NCBI RefSeq assembly: GCF_030272615.1 | Contig: NC_081405.1 | Location: forward strand, 314,422,235 to 314,486,234 | Direction of reading: 5' to 3' | DNA length: 64,000 nt | From: Cryptomeria japonica | Taxonomy: Eukaryota; Streptophyta; Pinopsida; Cupressales; Cupressaceae | In this document: positions 56,563 through 64,000 of the stretch, piece by piece | Position numbering within the stretch: position 1 is the stretch's first letter | Layout of the letters: each line of letters begins with the position of its first letter | Translations under genes and position numbers: made by a program | Notes under the pieces: model-generated | What the model saw: the letters and a program-made list of their open reading frames with translations, nothing else | Database searches by the model: none | What the model was told of the DNA's origin: nothing

Positions 56563-59500
56563 ATGGCTCTCTCATGGAAACATTCAGGACAAGTGGATTA
56601 TATGAAAAGAAATATTTATGATGATTTCTTGGACTAGTTAAAACCCTTTACAAATGATAAGCATCAGGGGCAAAAGTTTGTGGATGGAAAAACCCTAGGG
56701 GAAGGGTTAACTAGCAAATCATTTCTCTTGGCGGATGGTAAGATACCGATGACTGGATTAGAAATGTTCAAATTACGGTATGGACAAGAAAATTAAATTC
56801 CCCATTATCTAGTCCTTGGCAGTATGATTTGGGCAAGTTGGTAGTATCGGGTGTTTTCATGGATGTCGATTTACTCAAGGTTGTTGTAGACAGATATGAC
56901 CCAGTTTCCAGGGTTATTAGGGGAAATGATGGAGAAATTATATTAACCATCAGAAGGGAGGATTTTCAAGAGATCTTTGACCTATATGAACCATCCCTAA
57001 GGCTGGTGCCAATAGATTTAAATGAACAAAAGGCAGAGTATTACAAGATGAAGGAATTCGTCAGAAAGAATTTCCTTCCAATGCATCTAGCCAGAGCAAG
57101 GAATACAATATATCATATCGGCCCTAGCTCAGAGGAGCCATTCCCAATTGGTTCATTTTCTCCCTATTTTAAAGCTACTTTCTTCTCTCTATGTCATGAT
57201 GCCTGATTTTATGTGCATGGCTATGCATATACAACATCCGGACTTTATGGTAGTCTTTGACTTTTCCCCCTACCTTGAGGAAAAGATTCATGAGGGGTTA
57301 CTAGACATTAAGAATCAAGTTGTTGGTGCTAAATTCTCTTGGTATTCTTTACTCATGTATACGTTCCTTTCTAGGAATGTAGATTACTTTGAGGGTACCA
57401 TGAATCTCAAAAGCACAATTGATAACTAGGAGACTCTTGTACAACTCTAGAGCAGAGATATGTCTTGGGATAGACAAGAGGCTAGATATGTAAGGTTTGA
57501 TAACAATTTTGCTTCTAGGTTAAGTCAAAAGTTGACAGTAAATACACTAAGGATTCCTAAGAAACTGCATGATTTTGTGAGACCCAAGGAGAAGGTGTGT
57601 CTTGCTAGGATTGAACATAATTTGGGGGATTTTATCCCTTACTCTCTAAGTACTGTTATCAGGATCTATGGTTTCTTAGAACAGCTACATGTACTGCCCT
57701 TCAATATTCCTCTGAGAATGGGTTTTGCTAAGGTGATATGGAAAATAGGATGCATTCAGGATAAGGATTTAAAAGGAAAGGGAAAAGGAACAATTTTCTT
57801 GGATTACACTATTATCCCTTACTTTGTAATTTTAAAGGGAGGATATGAGCACTTTGAAAAACTCTTTGCTCCATATCATTTGAGGGTAAGTATAGCTAGA
57901 AACAATGATCACGAGGGTTCTTACAAAGATTTTAGAACAAGATTAAAAGAAACTCAGTTGCCCCATATGCATAATTTTCCCGAGGACTTAATTAGAAATG
58001 AATTTGACTCCATGACTTAGGAATGGAGAAAAGAGAATTGGATAATCTTTAGAAAATTATGGGCTACTATTCAAAAGATGGATTCAAAATATGACCCATT
58101 AAAGGACTTTTCCCCATTTTGTGCCAAGATTGATTTTTTTATGAAAATTTTTGAGGAGTTGAAGAAGATTTTAAAGGAGAAGATAGCCAAACTTGAAGAA
58201 GTTCATGGCCAACAACAATTAAGCTCACAACCTCCTCTATCCTAGAGAGCAAGTGGTGTGATAGCAAGGAGGCCTATTCAAGAATCTTCTCACATAAGAG
58301 TTAGAGAAGAAACAAGTGAGGAAGAGGATAGTAGCAATGATAGTAGAGATTGAGAGGAGAAAGGGTAAGAAGATGATGAGTTCAGAGCCTTTCCCCAAGA
58401 TACAAACTAATCCTCTTCAAGGAGTCAAGATCATTGATCTTTAAGATTCTGATAGAAGTCCTTCACCATTAGTTGTATCTACCAGTAAGGCAGGGTGAGG
58501 AACAAATGGAGGAAGACAGGTTTATTGCAACAAGTGCAGAAATGTAGATTGGTATTCCTGCATTGCTTTCTAATTTGGAGTTGGATCTTACTCCCTTGGA
58601 TATCCAGGGTAAAGCCTTCAAAGATGCAATAAAGGAGGCATGTGATAAATTCCTTAAGGATGATGCTTTTGTAAGGAGCCCAACATTTTTGCAGTTAGTA
58701 TGGAAGACAAAGGTTGAGGAATACAAAAGAAGAATAACTGAGAGGAAGTCCCAAAGGATAGACATATTAGATCAAGAAATTCAAGAGGAAGTAAAGAGTG
58801 AAATGAAGGAAGAGTTTAATGAAATCAATGTTGATGAGGGAAAGAAAATTGTAAGTTAGGCTGGAGTCTTGATATTGCCAGAATGGGACATAGCAGATGC
58901 AGTGGCATTTGACATAATTAAGAAATCAAAGGAAGAAGAAGAAGGGTTAGCATTAAGAGGATCATATTTTGCATATGATTATGCAACCTTGTAAATATGG
59001 GCACTAGAAGAAGGACTTAGGAAGCCCTAATCATTGATTTAAACCCCAACTTAAAGGGGAATCTTAATTATAAAAAGAGCATTTGACACATCAAGTGTAG
59101 AGGCTACAAAATTAAATGTTGTTGTTGCTAAGCTGGCACATGAGAGCGCAAAAAAGAAAGCTTCAGAGAAGGTTGAGCTAATAAGAAAGTTTGACAAGCT
59201 TTTTAATGATTATAATGCATCTTAGAAAATGTGTGTGGAATTGTGAATGACAGTGCAACTCCTTGAGCAAGGACAAATAAAGGTTTCCTATCCTGCACTT
59301 ATAGGGCCATTCGAGCCATCAACATCCAGGTTTCCACCTATGGTCCAGGGAGGAGAAGCAGCTCAACTAAATACAAGTACTAATGTCCCTAGTATGGTAT
59401 TAATCCCATATGATGATGATGATGAGCCTAATACTACAAGATCAACTGAACCAAATGAGTCTCAACTTTTAGAGAAGATTGTTGAATTATAAAGTAAACT

Positions 59501-60176
59501 GAAAAAATTAGGAAAACAATCAGTTGAGTAGTAGAAGGATATAGTTAGCTCAGTGCTAACTCATTTGAATGGGAAAGTTGAATGCAGGTTAAACAATATC
59601 CATGCCTTATATTCTTTACTTTTTGATTCTATTCAAAAGTTTCATGATGATAAAGAAGTGGCAATTCTCCTGTTCACAAAATGGTTACAAAGAGGGAATG
59701 AACTCAGAATGATGCCCATGGCCTCTAAACTTAATGCTAAGAGACCACATGCACTCCAGCCAGCATATTTGTTGGTAAAGTCAGTGCATCAAGCCAAAAT
59801 TTTGATAGAGAATATAGAAAGGAAGGTAAGGGAATTGATGAAGAGTTTTAGTGAATTAGAACAAACTATTTTACTAGATATTGAAGATAGAGAAGGGGTA
59901 GTCAAGCCTTTACAATTTTGGAAGGAAGAGGTAGAGAGGGTCATCAATACCCAGGTAGAAATGATTTGTGAAGGGATAAATATGGATATGATGGAGGATA
60001 GCATGGATAAAATAATTGCTATAGGATTATTTTATGAAACTTTTAAAAGAGAGGCAAACCAAGTAGCCGTTAAGTATATTCCATACAGGGCAAAAGATGA
60101 TGAAATCGTGAATTTCAATTGCCCATCCGATGAAGACTATAGTGCATGGAGTAGCATGTATCTGAATGATGAATAA
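56563..60176 (+). pseudogene. D long decayed ORF, unknown family
   Basis: About 1,200 codons if stops and a few frameshifts are ignored, from ATG 56,563 (MALSWKHSG) to the stop at 60,174. N-terminal half: GEIILTIRREDFQEIFDLYE, YYKMKEFVRKNFLPMHLARA, then HPDFMVVFDFSPYLEEKI, VDYFEGTMNL, LSTVIRIYGFLEQLH and YEHFEKLFAPYHLRVSIARN. Centre: charged with LKKILKEKIAKLEEV coiled coil. C-terminal part: LLFTKWLQRGNELRMM and IENIERKVRELMKSFSEL. The pattern looks like proteins linked to plant transposons, but I cannot name a family. In-frame stops include 57,427, 57,447, 58,018 and 58,244. Confidence 0.6.
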
Positions 60177-61412
60177 AAGTTATAAACAACTTGTATAATT
60201 GTTTTTGTCTTTAGTGGCGGATATTTTTGAACCTGTATAACAAAATGAGGGTAACTTTCACCATGAGTTTTGAAGAAGGTGGCTGCATATTTTGATCCTG
60301 CATAACCATGTTCGAGGATGATTTTTTTGTATAACAAAATGCAATTATGTATAGTCATTCCGAGATGAAAGGTGTCTCATCTGGCCTGAAGCTTGTTGGC
60401 TCCCTTGTTTTCTATAAAAGGGAATTCAGGGCTATGAGACAGGGTTCAAAATTTTGGTCCCTTGAGTGTTCTGAATTTCTATTTCCAAATAGCAAAGTGT
60501 AGGTGAAACAAAAAGGTTGTAAAAGGTTATTTTATAGAGAAAAAAATAGAAAGTCTTATGTCTGTAATTTTTGTAGGTTCTTGAAGGAGTTATGTATGGA
60601 TTGTATTCTTATAGAGACAACAAAATTAATAAATAAATATATGATTCAAACCCACTTCTCTCTAGTGTATTGTTCTATCATGTTTTGAATGCATATTATC
60701 AAGGATTTTATTAGTTGTTGCACTATTGTGGTGTATGCAGTTTGTTTTATTCATGCTTTGGTCTAAGAGGTCAATTAAATGCTTGAATAAAATTGCAGAG
60801 TGATAGGGATATTTACAGGGATTTTGATAAGCAGTTATGGGTAGGGATTACAAATACGATGTATTGCAAGATAATTTTATCTTAGGTTATATGTTGTTAG
60901 ATATATTCTATCAGAAGTACAGTTTAATGAAGAATGAATTCATGTAACCAATGGAATAAGGCACTAAACATAGTTAAGTGAATGTCTGGGTATTTATTTA
61001 CTGTTCGAAATCACCACTGGTTTTCTATAACTTGTTGAATATTAGAATATTTTCATTTTACATGAATGTTGTCATGTGTATTAATCATCTCATGCACCAA
61101 GTTGGTTGAGGATCACTGAGGAATTTTCGATTCCTGAGCATTCTCCCTTATTGTTGAGTCTTTATATGAGATTATCTACTTTGTTTCATGTATGATTTGT
61201 GAGTGTGGTGTAAAATCACAAATAAGCATGGGGATCACCCTCCTTGGTTTTGTAGAGCCTAAAGTGCAGAAGGATCTCACATCCTTGTTATTGTCGGTCC
61301 AAGTCTAAAGAATATTAAATAGTTGGAAGTGGCTTTTCATAGATATTTTCAGGAGAAAACAACTTGGTTTCTATCTTTGAGTCAGTGTAAACCCATTTTT
61401 GGGCACCAACAA
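60177..61412 (+). other. D right non-coding part, LTR-like
   Basis: Contains TCTATAAAAGGGAATTCAGG at 60,411 that looks like an LTR or gene promoter, then a transcript-like leader, and ends GGGCACCAACA, a typical copia LTR terminus. No matching left LTR is visible, so a lost or recombined left LTR is possible. Confidence 0.45.
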
Positions 61413-61803
61413 TTGGTTTCATGGATCAGCAAGAAACATTCATGTACTTCTTTATCTATTGCAAAAGTTGAGTATGTTGCTGCTGCTACTAACTATACAC
61501 AAGTTTTAGGATGAAGCAAATGTTGAAGGATATAAATGTTGATTGTGATGCACTGGAAGTTATTGACTATGATAAATCTGCTGCTATTGATATATCAAAG
61601 AAGATGGTATTTCATTCTAAAAAAAAGCACATATCTAGAAAGTATAACTTTTTGAAGGCAAAGGTGGAAGAAAATGTAGTTAGATTGGTTTATGTGAACA
61701 CTAAAGAATAGATTACAGATATTTTCACTAAACCTTTTCCCAAGGAATCATTTGAGTACCTGGGAGACAGATTGGAAGTTTTTGCCCCTCCAGTAGAGAC
61801 TTG
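61413..61803 (+). pseudogene. H RNase H end piece
   Basis: After D: LVSWISKKHSCTSLSIAKVE with a Lys-Val-Glu where Ala-Glu is usual, YVAAATNYTQVLG, then a TGA-shifted continuation MKQMLKDINVD, DKSAAIDISKKMVFHSK, HISRKYNFLKAKVEE, a TAG at 61,710 and ITDIFTKPFPKESFEYLG. It ends at a TGA near 61,803. This is the normal copia pol end. Confidence 0.92.
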
Positions 61804-62211
61804 ATTGATGTAGTTTGGCATCAGTCTGACATGCACTATCAGAGATACTATTCATTTTGGCACTAATGTGGGATGCTACTGCTCAGGGGGAGTAGTCAGC
61901 TTTTTGATTCAATGGTTTATATTTTTTCTTTGATATTTTTGTCAGATTTCTGGCATTGATGTCAAAGGGGAGTGATATTGATGTGAAAAAGAAAAAGAAA
62001 GGGAAAAAGAAAAACAAAGGGGAAAGATATTGATAAGGGAGAAATTTAGAGCTTTACAGAGATATTATTTACAAGGGGAGTTTGGTCTTTATTTCAGAGC
62101 TGTATGTGGGAGATTGTTGGCTGTCTTCCATTGTAGGAAACTTGTTTGGCATTTCTTGGTACTTTGATTTTTTTCACGTCTATTGTTTCCATCAATGCCA
62201 AAGGGGGAGAT
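61804..62211 (+). promoter_or_regulatory. H 3' untranslated region and polypurine tracts
   Basis: Several purine tracts: CTCAGGGGGAGTAG near 61,884, TCAAAGGGGAGTG near 61,963, a run of GAAAAAGAAAAAGAAAGGG near 61,986 and CAAAGGGGAAAG. The proper tract CAAAGGGGGAGA (62,199-62,210) ends one base before the 3' LTR. Confidence 0.85.
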
Positions 62212-63430
62212 TGTTGGCTATTTAGTGGAATTAATTATGTGTTTCATTGATGTTTTGTCATTGATGTCAATAGTAGTTGTTTGGATTCTTTACTTGCACC
62301 CTTCTGGTCCCGGTAGGTTGAGTGATTTTTGGTTGATCTAGATCTGACATGATCCGGTAGGCTCCGATATAGTTTGGTGATAGAATTGGCTTGTTCATGA
62401 TACTCATGCTCATATTTGGTCAGTTGGTTTTGGTCTAGTGATCGGATGCTATCCTACTTGCTTAGAAGCTTGGTTCTGGTTCTGACGAAGGTTTCACTGA
62501 CAAAGCTTTTGATGAAGATCTTTGATTAATTGTATAAGTGGTGTTGGTGCAACTTCTGGTGGAGTTTCAGGATACTATTGGTGATCATGTTCGAGACTTG
62601 GTAGATGGAGATCATTATTGTAGTGTGTGGACCTATATTGGGTCCTGATTGATATAGGTTATGGACCGACTTTAATGTAACATGTGGATTGGACCTATCG
62701 ATGTATTTTTGAGATGTCTTATGTGTTGGATATTATTTGTTTGATCTAAGGCGGACATGGTTTGTAATTATGTAATTGGTTTATTATTTGGTGGCCGGCC
62801 TAATTGTTTATGGTCAAGGGTTTCTATATATAAATGTAAGATCTCATTGTAGATCATCATGGTTATTATAAGAGGTCATGATCAAGCAATATAATGTGCA
62901 AATAATGTAATATAATTCAGGCAGAGGAGTTGGTCAATCATTGGAGATCGAATTTGGTTTATGTAAGAGTATTTAGTCCTCTGGTATTGAGCTTAATTGA
63001 AACTGTACTCAAGCATAGGAGATGCTATCCTTTGCAGATCAACACTTCTCCAGATTGTAGTCTAGATTTCTATGTAGTCAGTGAGGCTCCTTTTGTGATG
63101 AGCAGTGCACTTTAGGTTGTTGGCCTTCCTGCAAGTGCAGGCCTATCAATTGTAATTCACATACTTATTGCAGAAGTATTGTCTGACTGTGGGTAGGCTT
63201 CACACTGTGGTTTTTCCCTTTATCGAGTTTTCCACGTATAAATCTTAGTGTTATGTGGATGACTTTTATTCTGTGATTATTGTTTATGATTAATTGGTTT
63301 AACTGTTATTCCGGTATTGATGTTTTGAGTTCCAGTATTGAATTTTAATTTGCTAATGGTTCCAATAATCTATGACAACTGATTCACCCCCCCCTCTTAG
63401 TTGTCTTCTGGTTATTTGAACTGTCTAACA
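62212..63430 (+). repeat. 3' LTR of element H
   Basis: 1219 bp, TGTTGGCTATTTAGTGG to GAACTGTCTAACA. TATA-like CTATATATAAATG at about 62,824. It differs from the 5' LTR by scattered substitutions, many of them transitions. The next base starts a second copy of E sequence, not the GGATT expected for a normal target duplication. Confidence 0.9.
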
Positions 63431-63431
63431 T

Positions 63432-64000
63432 TAAATACATGAAAGATAAATACATGTTACATTAAAATTGGCATCAAAATTGCATAACTTATATATAGAT
63501 ATGAAAGTTATAATGTCTTTACAATACAATTTTAGAAAAAGCATAAAAAAAAATGAGACTTCAATTGTTTCAAATCATTATGCCATGTCTCTAAAATTGT
63601 TCTTGTGATCTCCACATGAGTCTATATCTATTTGGAAAGCTCCTCCATTGCATGTAAGGTTCTCATCTCAAGTGGTGCAAGGATTGCCTCAATTTATTTG
63701 TAAGTTCTTTGCATTATCTCCACCTTGGGTATCTATTGTGTTTGTAATTCCTACAGTGATCTGACTCTCTTCACCTTTTCATGCTCATATTCTTTCAACT
63801 TATGCTGAAGTTCAACAACAGATCGACCAAAATTGATTGCAGAGTCATTAAGAGGCTTAAATGACTCACTAAGAACTTCAAGTTCTTTCTCTGCTTCCTT
63901 ATTCTTCTTCTTCAAATCAGCACAAAATAATGAAAACTTAGAAACAGTAGAGAGGATTTTAGCTCCGGTTTCATGTGCTTCTTTCAAATAGTCCTTATTG
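63432..64000 (-). mobile_element. Second copy of the E flank, right of H
   Basis: 63,432-63,958 repeats 25,836-26,358 almost throughout, beginning TAAATACATGAAAGATAAAT and ending AGAGAGGATT. After that it continues into TTAGCTCCGGTTTCATG, the sequence that H displaced. The minus-strand frame 63,751-63,987 encodes a charged heptad-rich segment (EAEKELEVLSESFKPLNDSA). It runs out of the window. The same RVRSL-stop occurs in both copies. Confidence 0.85.

Larger units (their letters stand above)
55190..61412 (+). mobile_element. Unclassified 6.2-kb insertion D in H RNase H
   Basis: The insertion splits LVSW of H RNase H. A 5-bp repeat TTGGT lies on each side (55,185-55,189 and 61,413-61,417), and the ends can be read as TG...CA if shifted by one base. 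Yet I find no LTR pair: the first 1.3 kb and the last 1.2 kb do not resemble each other or each other's complement. It carries one long decayed ORF (56,563-60,176) with no recognised RT, protease or integrase. The right part has a TATA-like TATAAAAG at 60,413-60,420. Possibly a non-autonomous or recombined LTR element. Confidence 0.65.
26359..63430 (+). mobile_element. Copia element H, expanded to 37 kb by four nested insertions
   Basis: LTRs at 26,359-27,567 and 62,212-63,430 bound a plus-strand copia element. Its coding parts occur in order in five pieces: gag (27,626-28,413), gag knuckle (36,979-37,186), protease and pre-integrase (44,533-45,108), integrase and RT (53,018-55,189), RNase H end (61,418-61,803). 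Each gap is one inserted element, and most gaps show target duplication: CTATT exact for A, GTAAG/ATAAA for C, TTGGT for D, CAAGG/GATGG weak for B. Without insertions H is about 7 kb. It is dead: stops occur in all pieces. Confidence 0.92.

Noticed and set aside
60503-60688. 61-codon ORF in the right part of D
   Set aside because: Short, motif-free, and in promoter-like non-coding sequence.
55190-61412. D as an ordinary LTR element
   Set aside because: Its two ends do not resemble each other and no RT or integrase was found, so I left it unclassified.

Overview
The window looks like nuclear intergenic DNA of a seed plant with a large, repeat-rich genome. It contains plant-type copia and Ty3 retrotransposons with plastic, accession-type decay, a plant L1-type LINE with a DUF4283-like ORF1, and LTRs over 1 kb long. 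A conifer or other gymnosperm is a plausible source, but that is inference. I see no intact host gene, tRNA, rRNA or CRISPR array. Almost every coding trace is a broken transposable element.

Left part (1-13.35 kb): AT-rich, mostly featureless DNA, then a decayed minus-strand Ty3 element of the Tat lineage (about 3.9-11.0 kb). Read on the minus strand it has gag, protease, RT/RNase H, a second plant-type RNase H and integrase, with a 370-bp tandem duplication at the integrase end. Middle-left (13.35-24.4 kb): plus-strand LINE material. A 13.35-15.1 kb fragment is rich in short GGGAGCC...AAAACCC motifs. A LINE follows (15.2-20.8 kb; ORF1 with zinc knuckle, endonuclease, internally deleted RT, RNase H), then an unrecognised transposon-type ORF (20.9-24.0 kb) split by a solo LTR with perfect 5-bp target duplications. 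LINE-like 3' ends here are followed by unusual A/C-rich CTAACAAA tracts.

Right part (24.4-64.0 kb): a nest. A minus-strand LTR element (E, 24.4-26.36 kb, reappearing at 63.43-64.0 kb) holds a plus-strand copia element H (26,359-63,430). H would be about 7 kb but is stretched to 37 kb by four separate insertions into its coding region: copia A (28,414-36,973, plus), copia B (37,187-44,532, minus), a chromodomain Ty3 element C (45,109-53,012, plus) and an unclassified 6.2-kb segment D (55,190-61,412). Removing the four insertions rejoins one gag-protease-integrase-RT-RNase H order in H.

The most unusual observations are: the about 523-bp duplication of E sequence flanking H, with exactly the geometry of a giant target-site duplication; segment D, which has target duplications and a roughly 1,200-codon decayed ORF but no recognised polymerase or integrase and no visible LTR pair; the unknown ORF healed across a solo LTR; and a conserved inverted repeat across the polypurine tract/LTR junction of the copia elements. 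All boundaries were read by eye. LTR identities and ages were not computed.
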